A stretch of 64,000 bases of DNA from Castor canadensis (GCF_047511655.1 NC_133395.1:148294318-148358317); one strand, 5' to 3'; positions 10,519 through 21,400 are shown, numbered from the stretch's first letter. The notes: generated from the letters alone by a model not told the origin. A program made the numbers and translations.

Positions 10519-11167
10519 CACAAATTTTAAACTGAGTTGGTGATTTCTTCAGGCCCAAGTCTCTCTCAACCCCTGGGAGGCCCTGCTCCAGCTGATTTGA
10601 ACCATGTCAAGTCTAGTATTAACTTTTTTAGCATGCGAGGGAAAGGATCCATTTGGATCATGTTCAATTTGCAGTCCAGGTTTAGACATGGCAAAACACA
10701 CTGAGCAGTTGGCCAGCCTGGTGCAGCCTGCTGAGGAAGTCCTGTGGCTTCCTTCCTGAGCCCAGCCTGGGCAGCATGTCCCAATGACCCTACTGGCCCC
10801 AGGCTGGGCTGCAACTGAGCAAGAGGCTGTGCCCTAAATAACTTTCACAGCAGCCGAACCTGATTACAATTCTTTCTCAATATAGTCTTTGATTTGCTTT
10901 CCAAAGGTCAGAGCTGTGTTAATGAGTTTCAAGGGTGTCCGATCAGCTTGTATTTAGAAAGGGGAATTGTTTGTGTCATATGCCTGAGACCCCCAGCACA
11001 GGATTGATTGAGGATCATAACATAAATATAAAATAAATTTAAAATAAAAAGGAAATTTTTGCAATTGGAGAAAGAAAATAGAGCTTTCAGGAAATAGAAA
11101 ACCATCCCAAAAGCGCCTCCCCAGCTGGGGGTCTGGTTGCTAGTGGTGGAGCCCTTGCTGGCAGGTG

Positions 11168-11308
11168 TATGTCTCTTGGCAGTACTGGGGTTTGAACTCA
11201 GGGCCTTCACCATGAGCCACCCTACAGCACTTTTTTGTAATGAGTTTTTTCGAGATAGGGTCTCACAAGCTGTTTGCCCAGCCTGAAAAGCTAGAATTAC
11301 AGGCTAAA
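11168..11308 (-). repeat. B1/ID composite SINE, minus strand, internally deleted
   Basis: GGCAGTACTGGGGTTTGAAC and GATAGGGTCTCACAAGCTGT; the central B1 part is missing before GCTAGAATTACAGGC. Confidence 0.8.
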
Positions 11309-11599
11309 GCAAGAATTTCAAATTAACATTTTATTCTATCATTTTATATTTTAAAATTTCCTCATAATATTTGTTATTTTTTCTAAATTTTCCTTAAGGC
11401 TTGAAAGGACTGCAAAAGTAATTCATGCTTATTGGTCTCAAGCAAAATAATCTCAATTTATGTGAAAGAAAAATTACATCTGCCCAACACCTTACCCCAG
11501 TTCCACCCTCTGAAGTGATCAATACTAACAGCTTAAAGTACACAATCTCATAACTTTCTATATTTCAAATATAAATAATATAAACAAATACATGCCTTA

Positions 11600-11785
11600 G
11601 CTGGGTGCCGGTGGCTCACACCTGTAATCCGAGCTACTCAGGAGGCAGAGATCAGGAGGATTGCAGTTCGAAGTCAGCCTGGGCAAATAGTTTGAGAGAT
11701 CCTATCTCAAAAAACCCTTCACAAAAATGGGCTGGTGGAGTGGCTCAAACGTGTAGGCCCAGAGTCCAGTACTGAAAAAAAAATT
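11600..11785 (+). repeat. B1/ID composite SINE
   Basis: GGTGCCGGTGGCTCACACCT, TTTGAGAGATCCTATCTCAA, GGGCTGGTGGAGTGGCTCAA. Confidence 0.85.
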
Positions 11786-11821
11786 ATAGATATATAGATA
11801 TGCCTTAAAAAACAAAACAAA

Positions 11822-11940
11822 AACCAGGTGTGGATGTGCACATCTGTGATCCCAGCAGTGGGGAGGCTGAGGCAGGAGGAATGTGGAGTTCGAGGCCAGC
11901 CCGGGTACATAACTAGACTTACTGTCTCTGTCTCCCTCCT
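11822..11940 (+). repeat. B1-like SINE
   Basis: CCAGGTGTGGATGTGCACAT, GGGGAGGCTGAGGCAGGAGG. Confidence 0.8.
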
Positions 11941-12194
11941 GCACACGGTACACTAGGTACATTTCTTGGCAAGTATTTTTTTTTTTTTGGAGCATTTTTC
12001 CTGCTCAGTAGATATGAATTTATTAATTTAATAGGATCATCATATTCTATGGTAAGGATCCACCATAATTTACTCAACATTTTCCTAACTAGAGCATGTC
12101 TACTGTTTTCAGTTTTCACTTCTATCGCAATGCTACTTAAACACCCATCTATTTGTACCCTTCTATTCTGCAGGGTTTAAATGACCAGGTACGT

Positions 12195-12342
12195 TGTGCG
12201 CGTGGGTGGTGCATTGCAGGGATTGAACCCAGGCCTTGGCGCTGGCTTGGGGTGGGAAGGAAGCTGATAGCTGGTGGTTCGGATGCTGACAGGCACATAC
12301 TCTCATCTCACTTTCTCACTGAGCTACACCCCCAGCTCCAAA
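12195..12342 (-). repeat. ID-like SINE, minus strand, with internal insertion
   Basis: GCAGGGATTGAACCCAGGCC and CACTGAGCTACACCCCCAGC are separated by about 60 unrelated bases. Confidence 0.6.
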
Positions 12343-12597
12343 TTTCTTTTGAAAAAGGTTTACGGTAGGTCGCATTCCCACAGGACCAGGAATGTATTTT
12401 TCCTGAGTCTTAACAAGCACTGGGCGTCATGTCCCTTTTTGGTTTGTCAATGGCAGTAGTGGATATTAGCATCTCATTGCTTCGATCTTCATTTCTCTCT
12501 CTACTGAGGTTGCATATCTTAGATTTTCTCTTTTGTAAGTTGTATTTTAATTTGCAGGTACTTTTGATACACTAAGGATATTAACCTTTGTTGTAGA

Positions 12598-12690
12598 TTT
12601 TTTTTTTCCCCATGGTACTGGGGTTTGAACGCAGGACCTCACACTTGCTAGGCAGGTGCTCTACTGCTTGAGTCACTCCACCAGACTGTT
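12598..12690 (-). repeat. ID-like SINE, minus strand
   Basis: GTACTGGGGTTTGAACGCAG to GAGTCACTCCACCAGACT. Confidence 0.85.
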
Positions 12691-13089
12691 GTAGATTTTA
12701 TTTTATTTTTTCCAATGTTGCTGTTAAGTTTTATTCAGGCTAGAGGGTAAAGACACTGTTGAGATTTGACTCATTATGGTTCCACAACTTGGAAATGTTT
12801 ACGACGGCGTCTTCCTGAGATTTCTGGTGACCATTCTACTCTTCATGCATTCTGGTTACAGGTTGGTTAGTGTTTTGGAAAGTCTGCCTTGCTCTTACGA
12901 GAAACTCACGTACATGTGTCGACACTGTGTCCCCTCTGCTTTTGATAGCACTTTTGTACATGTCTGTGCCTGTCACCTGTGCTCTGTTAGCCCAGAGCAC
13001 TCACAGCTCAGCGATACCCTTAGCACTCTGAGATGTGTCACTCATGTCCATATCTACTTGTCTCCTTTCTGGCCTGCCATTCTTTCTTT

Positions 13090-13240
13090 CTTTCTTTTTT
13101 TATTGTTTTATTATTCCTATGTGCATACAAGGCTTGGGTCATTTCTCCCCCTGCCCCCACCCTCTCCCTTACCACCCACTCCGCCCCCTCCCTCTTCCCC
13201 CCACCCCCTCAATACCCAGCAGAAACTATTTTGCCCTTTG
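13090..13240 (-). mobile_element. 5'-truncated L1 3' end, minus strand
   Basis: Read on the minus strand it goes from AAAGGGCAAAATAGTTTCTG through a G-rich polypurine tract to an A-rich AATAAA-type tail, the usual layout of an L1 3' UTR. A nearly identical copy sits at 33820-33950. No clear target duplication was found here. Confidence 0.75.
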
Positions 13241-13329
13241 TTGTAGATTTTATAACTTTTTTCTGTTCTATATTCCATCCTTTGACTTAATAGTATCTTT
13301 TGTTGTGAAGTGTAGAAGTTTTAAGTAGT

Positions 13330-13415
13330 GGGGCTGGAGATGGGCTCAGTGGGACAGCATGTGCTTTGTATATGTGAGGCCCTGAGTTTGACCCCCAGCA
13401 CTGCAAAAGAATTAA
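13330..13415 (+). repeat. ID-like SINE
   Basis: GGGGCTGGAGATGGGCTCAG to TTTGACCCCCAGCACTGCAA. Confidence 0.78.
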
Positions 13416-13420
13416 GCAGT

Positions 13421-13422
<2 letters not shown>

Positions 13423-13461
<39 letters not shown>
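13423..13461. repeat. (AT)n microsatellite
   Basis: About 19 uninterrupted AT units just after the ID tail. Confidence 0.95.
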
Positions 13462-13463
<2 letters not shown>

Positions 13464-13551
13464 ATCTTTGCTTTCATAGCTTTAGGATACCCTGATAAGC
13501 ATCATGTGTGCTTTTGTATTCCATTTCTTCACTTAAGATATAAGCATTTCT

Positions 13552-13628
13552 ACTGGAAATGTGGCTCAAGCAGTAGAGCACCTGCTTTGAAAGCATGAAA
13601 CTCTGACTTCAAACCCCAGTATGCCAAT
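13552..13628 (+). repeat. ID-like SINE
   Basis: GAAATGTGGCTCAAGCAGTA, TGACTTCAAACCCCAGTATG. Confidence 0.75.
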
Positions 13629-13657
13629 ACATGCATACGTATATATGTATGTATTTG

Positions 13658-13778
13658 CCATTTGTGACAGGGTCTTGCTGTGTTGGTAGGTAGCCCAGGC
13701 TAGCCTTGAACCCATGATCCTCCTGCCCCCACCTCCTGAGTGTTGGTATTACAAGCTCATGCCACCATGTCTAGCTAT
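13658..13778 (-). repeat. B1-like SINE, minus strand
   Basis: GACAGGGTCTTGCTGTGTTG, GGCTAGCCTTGAACCCATGA, GAGTGTTGGTATTACAAGCT. Confidence 0.82.
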
Positions 13779-14429
13779 AATTATAATTGTTAATGGCTGT
13801 GTATTGTCCCATCCAATGGATAGTTCATAAGTTAATTAAAAGGATTTTTTCTTGGATAGTTAATTTTCCATCTTTAACTGAAACATCTTTGTGCACATGC
13901 CTTTTTCTATTTATTTAGCTAATTACTTTCAGTAATTTTCCAGGAGGAATACCCTGGGTGTTGAATGTCATTTAAAGACTGTACCTATAATTTAGAAAAA
14001 CATTACCATGGCATCATTAGTGATTTCATGGTTGAATATGAGATGAGGCCTGTCATATATGCAGGGCTTCAAAGAATGGCCACATGGGTCCAAGTGTGTC
14101 TGGAGCCCACTGCCTCCTGACTTGGTACAGGAAGGATGCTGAGAGGCGTGCACTCTCATGCCACTTAAGTGTCCTGCCCACCATCTCTTCTTCTTTCCCA
14201 GCTAGCTAAGACATCCCGGAACTGAGGAGCTAAGTCCAGAGTGGCACCTGTGACTCTGAAGCCCACTGTTTGTTTTCTGCGCCTGTGGGTAAGGGTAACA
14301 GGTAGTTTGTAAGTGCATGTTCCGGTTTTCAAAAGCCCCTTCCCAGCCTCCCCTCCTCCTTGCTTTGAACATGCCCCTCTTGGAATCTGCTGTCTATTCT
14401 CAGCCCAGTGAAGTTCTTCTAGACTCAGA

Positions 14430-14512
14430 TGCAGGGTTGAGTGTAGCTTAGTGGTGTAGCGCTTGCCTAGCACGTGTGAGGCCCTGGGCTCCATCCCCAG
14501 CACTGCAAAAAA
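14430..14512 (+). repeat. ID-like SINE
   Basis: GTGTAGCTTAGTGGTGTAGC, GAGGCCCTGGGCTCCATCCC. Confidence 0.8.
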
Positions 14513-14521
14513 TAAGAAAAT

Positions 14522-14715
14522 AGGGCCAGTGGCTCACGCCTGTAGTTCTAGCTACTCAGGAGGCAGAAATCAGAAGGATCGTGGTTCAAAGCCAGCCCTG
14601 GCAAATAGTTCATGAGACCCATCTCAAAAATACCCTTCACAAAAAAGGGTTGGTGGAGTGGCTCAAGGTGAAGGCCCTGAGTTCAAACCCTACTACAGCA
14701 AAAAAAAAAAAAAAG
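14522..14715 (+). repeat. B1/ID composite SINE
   Basis: GGCCAGTGGCTCACGCCTGT, GGGTTGGTGGAGTGGCTCAA and an A14 run. Confidence 0.88.
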
Positions 14716-14844
14716 ACATCGTCAAAGTCATTTAGTGAAGTGAGTCACTTTGATGATATGATGATAGGAAATGGAGACAGTGTTTCGAATTACTCACATT
14801 TATTACAAGTTACTCACCAAAAGGTTGGCCAGTGTAAGAGCATG

Positions 14845-15000
14845 TGATTGTGATGGTCTGAATGTGTTGGAAACTTGATCCTAATGCAGAGTTGGGAGGT
14901 GGAGCTGATAGGTGATTTAGTCATGGGGGCTCTGCCCTCAGGAATGGCTTGATGTTGTTGCTATGGAGCAGGTTAGTTGTAAGTGGGCTTGTGGTAAAAC
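14845..15000 (+). repeat. Ancient MaLR-type LTR-like fragment
   Basis: TGTGATGGTCTGAATGTGTT, GAGGTGGAGCTGATAGGTGA and GGCTCTGCCCTCAGGAATGG resemble old mammalian MaLR LTRs. Assignment is from memory and tentative. Confidence 0.45.
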
Positions 15001-15490
15001 CACAGCACACACAGGCATACTTCTGTGGGGTGGATGAAGGCCACAGACAGTACCTTTTAAATTCTAGGTCACTGTCATGTTGGGAACAACCTCCCTGCAG
15101 CTACTTAGGGGCTGGTTCATTGTGGACTAGATCCCATACAAGGGAGGGGCCAGAACCTTTGCCAGAGGCTCTGTCTACTTTCAAGATCAGGAGAGTGGGG
15201 ACAGTCTGTCACCCTACTGCAGTGGGTATGAGTGCCATCAACCTCTGAAGGGTTGAGGTGCTTGTGCTCTGGAGTGGGTTACTTTCTGATACCAATTTGC
15301 TTAGGGTTCCTGCAAACTAATAACCCCAAGTGTGCTGGTCCTAGATAAGACTTGTGCACCTCTGGCCCTGTGGTGGATTTTGAAGATGCAGGTGGGTGGC
15401 CCAGTGTGTTGACATGGATAAGGTGCTGTGCCCAGAACTGGGACTTAGTCAGAGTGCACATATCACTCCACCTACATATGTAAAAGGAGA
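15000..15490. other. Intergenic, unassigned
   Basis: No gene or family recognised; it may continue the LTR-like fragment just upstream. Confidence 0.3.
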
Positions 15491-15501
15491 AATCTTTTTT
15501 T

Positions 15502-15590
15502 TTTTTTTTTGGCAGTACTGGGGTTTGAACTCAGAGCCTTGTGCTTCCCAGGTAGGTGTTCTACTATTTGACACACTCCTCCAGCCCTAT
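15502..15590 (-). repeat. ID-like SINE, minus strand
   Basis: T17 run, GGCAGTACTGGGGTTTGAAC, CTCCTCCAGCCCT. Confidence 0.85.
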
Positions 15591-15867
15591 AAACATAAAA
15601 GAAAAGGAAGAAATAATACTTTCTCATAGTCTCAACACCACTAGCAATTTGGAGATTGTATAATATATTTATAGTAATATATAACACCATATGTAGTACT
15701 ATTTAATTTAAATATATTTATATTACATACCATTTATATTTGAGATATATCCAGCATATGTATTGATAAACTGCTAATGTGCGCATTCTTGCCATGTTTG
15801 ATATGTCTGACCATAGACCCATTAAGACAAAAAATACAGCAGTAAGTGTAAGATAATGCTACCCAGC

Positions 15868-16070
15868 ACTGGTGGTCACGCCTGTAATCTTAGCTACTCA
15901 GGAGGCAGAGATCAGGAGGATCAAAGCCAGCCTTGACAGATAGTTTGAGAGACCCTATCTTGAAAAACCCAACACAAAAAATATAGGGCTGGTAAGGTGG
16001 CTCAAGGTATAGGCCCTGAGCTAAAACCTCAGTATTGCCAAAAAAGAAAAAAAAAGAAAAAGAAAAGAAT
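15868..16070 (+). repeat. B1/ID composite SINE
   Basis: GCACTGGTGGTCACGCCTGT, GGGCTGGTAAGGTGGCTCAA, A-rich tail. Confidence 0.85.
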
Positions 16071-16287
16071 AGGGTAATGCCATAGATACTACAGGACAGC
16101 TTTCTTTCACTTAAACGAATATTAAAGGGCATACTTTTGAGTTTGCCTAGAAGTGACTGGGTCGGCAGTCCTGAGAAGGTTACCAAAGCTCCGTAGGCCT
16201 CTGTGTTCTCACTTATGGAAAGAAAAGTAAGAGTAGTTTATCACAAGGAACTATAGTTTGATAAATGGGATAAAACCTATGAAGTGC

Positions 16288-16512
16288 TGGTCATGGTAGC
16301 CCATACCTATAATCCTAGAACTTGGGAGGCTGAAGTAGGAGGATCTCAAATTTCAGGCCAACCTGGGCTACACAGTGAAATCTTGTCTCAAAAAAAACCC
16401 ATCTCAGGCTCAAGTGGCTCAAGTGGGGTGTAGCTCAAGCGGTAAGCGCCTGCTTCGTAAGCCCAAAGTCCTAAATTCAAACTGCAGTTCCACCAAAATA
16501 AATAAATAGATA
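16288..16512 (+). repeat. B1-like SINE followed by ID-like SINE
   Basis: GTGCTGGTCATGGTAGCCCA to CTTGTCTCAAAAAAA, then GGGGTGTAGCTCAAGCGGTA and an (AAAT)n tail. Confidence 0.8.
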
Positions 16513-16527
16513 AATAAATAAATAAAA

Positions 16528-16800
16528 TAGCCAGGGGCAGTGTCATGGCTCCTGCCTCAAATCGTGGCTACTCAGGAGCTGGAGATTGGGAGGATCAAGG
16601 TTTGAGGCCAGCCTCATCTCAATCAATAAAAAGCTGGATGTGGTGGTCATCACCCCAGCTATGCAGGAAACATAAATAGGATAATTGCAGTCCAGGTTGG
16701 CCTGGGCATAAACAGGAGACCCTAGTCCAAAAATAACTGAGGCTAAAGGGGTAGGGGTGTGGCTCAAGTGGTAGAGCGCCTGCCTAGCATGCGCAAGGCC
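16528..16800 (+). repeat. Cluster of B1-like pieces and a 5' ID-like piece
   Basis: CCAGGGGCAGTGTCATGGCT, GCTGGATGTGGTGGTCATCA and GGTGTGGCTCAAGTGGTAGA. The last breaks off after GCATGCGCAAGGCC. Confidence 0.72.
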
Positions 16801-16801
16801 A

Positions 16802-17125
16802 GATCCAGATGAACCACGAAGAGCAGGAAGATGGTAAGGAGTGATTTATTAGGAAAGTGAAAGTACACCTGGAGGGTGAGGGGGCCAGGTCAGATAGAGT
16901 GACTGCATGCAATCTGTTGGGATTGGGTTTTTTCCAATAGGGTGGGGTTACTAGGTGTGGTGCCACTCTTTGTGGCCCTCCAGGGTGGAAAATACGTTTG
17001 ATTCTCTTTTTCTTTCCCAGTTTAATCTGAGATGGGGAGTGGGCTCCATAAGGAGGATATGGCCCATTATCTTAACTGTGGCCTAGGGTGTGGGTGATCA
17101 CATCAATCACTGCTCCAGGTGTGGG
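16802..17125. other. Unassigned segment, possibly an LTR fragment
   Basis: It abuts the truncated ID copy abruptly at 16800, which suggests an insertion boundary. CCTCCAGGGTGGAAAATACG and GGGCTCCATAAGGAGGATAT are unlike the local unique DNA. No family could be named. Confidence 0.3.
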
Positions 17126-17129
17126 CCAC

Positions 17130-17212
17130 CTGGGAGTTTAACTTTGTGTGTGTGTGTGTGTGTGTGTTACTGAGTTTGAACTCAGAGCTCTACCACTTGA
17201 GCTACATCTCCT
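17130..17212 (-). repeat. ID-like fragment with (TG)n, minus strand
   Basis: About 12 TG units at 17145-17167, then TTTGAACTCAGAGC and CCACTTGAGCTACATCTCC. Confidence 0.65.
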
Positions 17213-17399
17213 GAAGTCTTGTAGTCTGGGGTTCTTGCTCATGTCATACCCATTTGCCAACGATAACAAAATAGATGAGTTAAATAAAATAATATTTTAA
17301 ATTTTTTTCCAGTTGTGTCATATTATATTTTCAGTAGCAAAGTGGGAACCCAAGCTGGAATGTGGTAGAATCAGGAACAGCAGTGTGGATGGGATGAAG

Positions 17400-17660
17400 G
17401 GTGTCATCCAGTCTGTGATTGTGAGACTTATCACATTCTGTAGGCCATTGTTTCTGTTTGTTTTCATCACTGTGTAGTATTCCACAGCTGCACCCATTTT
17501 GCTGTCTCCTTTTTGTTGCTTCTACCTTTCAATTATGCATTACTAATATGCACATCCTGTCCAATGCCTTTGGATAATTTCTTTTGTGAAAACCCTAATA
17601 CCACAATGAACACCAATATTATTGAGTAAGTCAGCATCAGAATTATGTTTTGGTGGGCTA
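17400..17660 (-). mobile_element. Possible ancient L1 ORF2 fragment, minus strand
   Basis: CACTGTGTAGTATTCCACAG and TTTTTGTTGCTTCTACCTTT resemble the reverse complement of L1 ORF2 3' sequence. Very diverged. Confidence 0.45.
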
Positions 17661-17884
17661 AAGTTATTATTTTTTCTTTTTTTTCTCCCAAGAAACCTTT
17701 AAAAATTGACTTCAGTGCCCCAGTAAGAATAAAATCATCAGCTGGACATTTGTCCTTTGAAGGTTACTTTAATCTTGCTGTACTCTGATACTATTTTTAG
17801 TAATAAAACCCCTGTGAAAGGACAGACTTACAACAGTCTAGCTGAAAAATCTTACTTGGCCTTATTCTCAATTCTAAAATCCAG

Positions 17885-17970
17885 CAGACAAGCACTGTAG
17901 TGCATGCCTGTTATTCCAGCTACTTGGGAGGCTGTGGTGGGAGGATCACTTGAGCCCAGGAGATAAAGGC
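17885..17970 (+). repeat. 5' part of a 7SL-derived SINE
   Basis: GCATGCCTGTTATTCCAGCT and GAGGATCACTTGAGCCCAGG; it ends where the LTR-like segment begins. Confidence 0.7.
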
Positions 17971-17984
17971 CAGACTAGGAACTT

Positions 17985-18475
17985 GGCAAGCAATACAGAT
18001 ATAGGGGGTAGGCAGGGAGTTAGGAAACCTGACGCCAAGACAATGGCTTGCATGTTGATAACTGGCTCTGCTAATGGAATGACTTGTGACACACGGTAGG
18101 GTCTTGCTGGCCCACAGAAAATAACAAGTTCAGTCTGACCATTCAAGGCCAAGACAAGACCTCTGCCTGCCCAACATGTGGGAGGAGCTGATGACACAAT
18201 GGCCTAGTCTTTGAAAGTTAATGACGCATTACTCGGTTTTCTAAGTCTGACACACTGATGTCCACAGACCCCAATAAAAGCTTGAGATCTTGGGAGCTCC
18301 ACCACAGTGCTTCTTGAGCCTGCCACCCTCCCACCTGGAGGGTGCACTTTGCTTTGCTTTTGCTTTGCATTAATAGACTTGCTCCTGCTTACATCTTCTC
18401 TGTGTCCATCCTTAAATTCTCTCTGGAGAGTCCAGAACTTTCTGGCCCTGGTCCCGGTGACCTAAATCTGATAAA
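17985..18475 (+). mobile_element. Endogenous retrovirus LTR-like segment (probably solo LTR)
   Basis: About 490 bp holding AATAAA at 18273-18278, a downstream (TTTGC)n-type pyrimidine-rich stretch near 18348-18368 and CTTGCTCCTGCTTACATC, the R/U5 layout of a gammaretrovirus-like LTR. No primer binding site or recognisable gag, pol or env frame follows, so I read it as a solo or decayed LTR. Ends are approximate. Confidence 0.5.
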
Positions 18476-18489
18476 AAACTAAGCCAGGA

Positions 18490-19600
18490 GAGACAAGGAG
18501 ACCCCCTACTCAGGAGCAGGTGACTTTATTCTAATTCTAGTAAGCCTGACTGATTGCTTATCGATGTGGGGAACACCTTTTAGTTTTGCTCTCATTCTGG
18601 ACTGTTACCTTGCAAAACTTGCTCAACAATGGAGATTTACTACTCTTGTCTCCTGTGTCTAGAAAGACCGAATAATCACCCATCAATTTGCCCTTTGTAC
18701 CCTAAGCTGCATCTACAGGGTTCACATGCAAAGATTTTGGGGTCTGTATGTCTTTTTTCTCCTTTCTCCTTCTTGCTGTACTAAGATGGTTTTGCTGTTC
18801 AAGGTTGTTTGGGAGTTTTGTGATCTCGGCCAGCCCTAGCTGGAATGTAACATTCTCTAACTCCTAGACTCAAAAGGAAAAAATGTGTAAGGGCAGCTTT
18901 CAAAATTGCAAGGGCAGTAAAGTCTGCACAATATCTGCAGCCATGTAGACAGGTGATCTTTATTTGTTTTGTTCTGTCAAAGTTAGGGTGAAAAGGAAGT
19001 AACAGGTATGAGATGAGCTGTAAAAGAGTCTATAAAGAAAAAGAGCATTTGGGATAAGAAAAGACTTTGTACATAAATAGGCTTCTGTCCTAAAAACAAA
19101 GGGTTGTTCCAAAATGGGAATAGACAGAAAAGGGGAAAACCAGGAGGGTAAAACCTTGTTGCAGGAGGACTGTGTTAGGGTTTATGCTGAGATGCAATGG
19201 ATGGAATATGGTAGGGCATAATGAGGCATAACCAAGTTATAAGTAAGAGGACATCTTCTGGATAAGGAGGTTTTTAAATGATAAAATAAGTTTTCATCTT
19301 AAAGAATTGTTCCAAAATGGGAATGGGCAGATTGGAATAAAACCAGGTGGATAAAAGCATGTTGAAGGATTGTGGTAGGGTTTATAATAAGATAGGATAT
19401 GTAAAAGCTCCGATGCTCTTAATAAATTTACAAAGGTCTCTACAAAGCTCCTTTAAACTTCAGAAAAGTGGGGATCCAGAAAGTGCATGGTCAGTCTCCC
19501 TTCTGAGAAGACCTGCTGTCCTCTATGGGGGCATAGCCCTCCTTTTCTTGATAACTTCACAATTCTTCATAAAATGTGTTACCACTTTCGCTATACTTTA
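18490..19600. other. Unassigned AT-rich region with an internal duplication (19054-19405)
   Basis: TTGTTCCAAAATGGGAA at 19104 recurs at 19307 in similar flanking sequence (AAACCAGG.GG.TAAAA and GTTGAAGGA.TGTG-like segments). It may be decayed retroviral internal sequence next to the LTR, but no protein motif supports that. Confidence 0.4.
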
Positions 19601-19744
19601 CTTTGGGGTAAGCAGGTACGCTTACCATGCGAGCCACTATGCCAGCCCTACATTTCATCTAGTCCTTGCTTGAAATCTTCTCTCATGGGATGTGAAAACT
19701 GAAGACCCTGACAGACACTCCCAGTAATAAGACCATGTTTCAAA

Positions 19745-19862
19745 AGTAAAATAAAGCTGAGCATGGTGGCACATGCCTGTCATTCCAGCACTAGGGATAT
19801 GACAAAAGTATCACCCGTTCTAGGCCAGCTTGGGCTACATAGGGAGAGCCTATCTCAAAAAA
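19745..19862 (+). repeat. B1-like SINE
   Basis: GCTGAGCATGGTGGCACATG to GGGCTACATAGGGAGAGCCT. Confidence 0.8.
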
Positions 19863-20294
19863 TAAACAAGTAAAATAAAATCACAGGCAACACTTCATTC
19901 CACAAAATAAAGTGTCTCAATGGTCCAAGAGAAGGAAATTGGTTTTGTGGATAGAAAAGGGCGTGAAAAAAGCAGAAATGAAACCAAAAGTGATTGGCCA
20001 TTTCAAAGACATCTGCCTTGTAAGTCAGAAGTATCCAGAGCAGTAGGGACATAACTGACTGGTTAACACACGTTACTTCTGTGTAAAGCAGGGGGCTGCA
20101 TTGTCATGCCCATTGAAACTGGCCTGTTTGGGAAACTGGGCTGCTATCTCTCTAATCCTTACTTCATAGAAGGTCAGATAAACAGCTAGTTTTCAGTTTG
20201 GTGATGTGGAATCTTAGTGTGAGTGACTCCATTCTGATTTTTAGCCTGGTCTGTTGGGGCCTGAGGCAGGAGCTTAGTCCAAAACAGTGGCCTC

Positions 20295-20378
20295 CTGGCA
20301 GGGGTGTGGCTCAGTGATAGAATTTAGCATAGTGGAAAGCCTGGGTTCAAACTAGAGCACCAAAACAAAAACAATAAA
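20295..20378 (+). repeat. ID-like SINE
   Basis: GGCAGGGGTGTGGCTCAGTG, CCTGGGTTCAAACTAGAGCA, A-rich tail. Confidence 0.75.
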
Positions 20379-20894
20379 ACCCCAGTGGCTTCCTATAATT
20401 TTTATTTAACACCTGGAATGGAAAACACCCTTGGAGATCCAATGTGTCCTCTGGGGAGGTGGCCCCTCCATCTTCTCTGTTTGCTGGTGGTAGACACCGG
20501 TCCATCAGCCTTGCTACTGAGTGCCATGCATTTCCTGAGGCCAGCCCTGCCTTGCATGTAGTCCTTCCTCTTTCTCTTGATTACTGAGCAGAAAATCCTA
20601 GGCAAGCCCAGATGACTCAAGAGGGTAAGGGTGGGGCAGCGGGTGGCACAGGAGTACTCAGGAGGGAGGAACTCAGACAGGGAGCCAGAGGAGGCTCTGC
20701 CTGAGCTGGGCCACAAGGACTGGGCTCAGGCCAAGCTTAACCTAAAAGCTGTACAGGAGGTTCTAGGGAGGCAGGTCTGGGAAGAGAAGCCCAGAAGATT
20801 GGACACAGCCAGCATGGAGCCTGTTAGTCACAGTGCTGTGGAGTTTTAGTTCTGCAAATTTGTGGAGCCACAGAAAGGTAGCTTTTGTTTTTGT

Positions 20895-21190
20895 CGAATA
20901 TTATTTTTGTGGTCAATTATTATGACATAAAATTTGACATTTTAGCCATTTTAAGTATGAAATTCAGTGGCATTAATCACAATGTTGTGCAACTGTCACC
21001 ATTATTTCCAAAAAATTTCCATCAAAAAGAAAATCTGTTTAAGCAATAGCTCCCTATTTGCCCTGCCCCCAGCTGCTGGTAACCCCATCTGTCTCTATGA
21101 ATTTGCCTACTTCAGGTAGTTGATGTAAGTAGAATTTACAGTATTTGTCCTTTTGTGTCTGGCACATTTCACTTAGAAATGTTGTTAAGG
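20895..21190 (-). mobile_element. Ancient L1 3' UTR fragment, minus strand
   Basis: AATTCAGTGGCATTAATCAC, GTTGTGCAACTGTCACCATT, GTCTCTATGAATTTGCCTAC and GGCACATTTCACTTAG form a well-known mammalian L1M 3' sequence in reverse. Confidence 0.65.
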
Positions 21191-21191
21191 A

Positions 21192-21400
21192 TAGGTGTGG
21201 TAGGATATGTCTATAATCCCAGCATTCAGAGGCTGAGGCAGGAGTCTCCTAAATTCAAGGCCAACCTTGGCTACACAGTAAGACCCTGTTTCAAGCAACC
21301 AAGATTGGAGGCATGGCTCAAGTGTTAGAGTGCTTGCTTAGCAAGTGCTACGGCCAAGTTCAAACTCTACTACTACCAGAATAAATATATAAATAAGTTA
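21192..21400 (+). repeat. B1-like SINE followed by ID-like SINE
   Basis: TAGGTGTGGTAGGATATGTC and GAGGCATGGCTCAAGTGTTA, ending AAGTTCAAACTCTACTACTA. Confidence 0.78.

Larger units (their letters stand above)
11320..13860 (-). mobile_element. Ancient L1 remnant, minus strand, in several pieces
   Basis: TCCACCATAATTTACTCAAC, GGTTGCATATCTTAGATTTT and CACTAAGGATATTAACCTTT are in the order of the reverse complement of an old L1 ORF2 3' region. Later pieces near 13245-13325 and 13790-13975 look similar. Younger SINEs and an L1 3' end are inserted in it. The middle part (about 12700-13080) is not clearly recognisable. Confidence 0.5.

Noticed and set aside
12776-13246. 156-codon plus-strand frame with a proline-rich tail
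   Set aside because: The proline run is the antisense reading of the L1 polypurine tract, and the rest lies in an old L1 region.
13423-13461. Regular short repeats considered as a CRISPR-like array or functional satellite
   Set aside because: Simple AT microsatellite; there are no spacers, and the genome is mammalian.
20402-20716. 104-codon minus-strand frame with a basic stretch
   Set aside because: No recognised family, no promoter or splice signals; probably chance.
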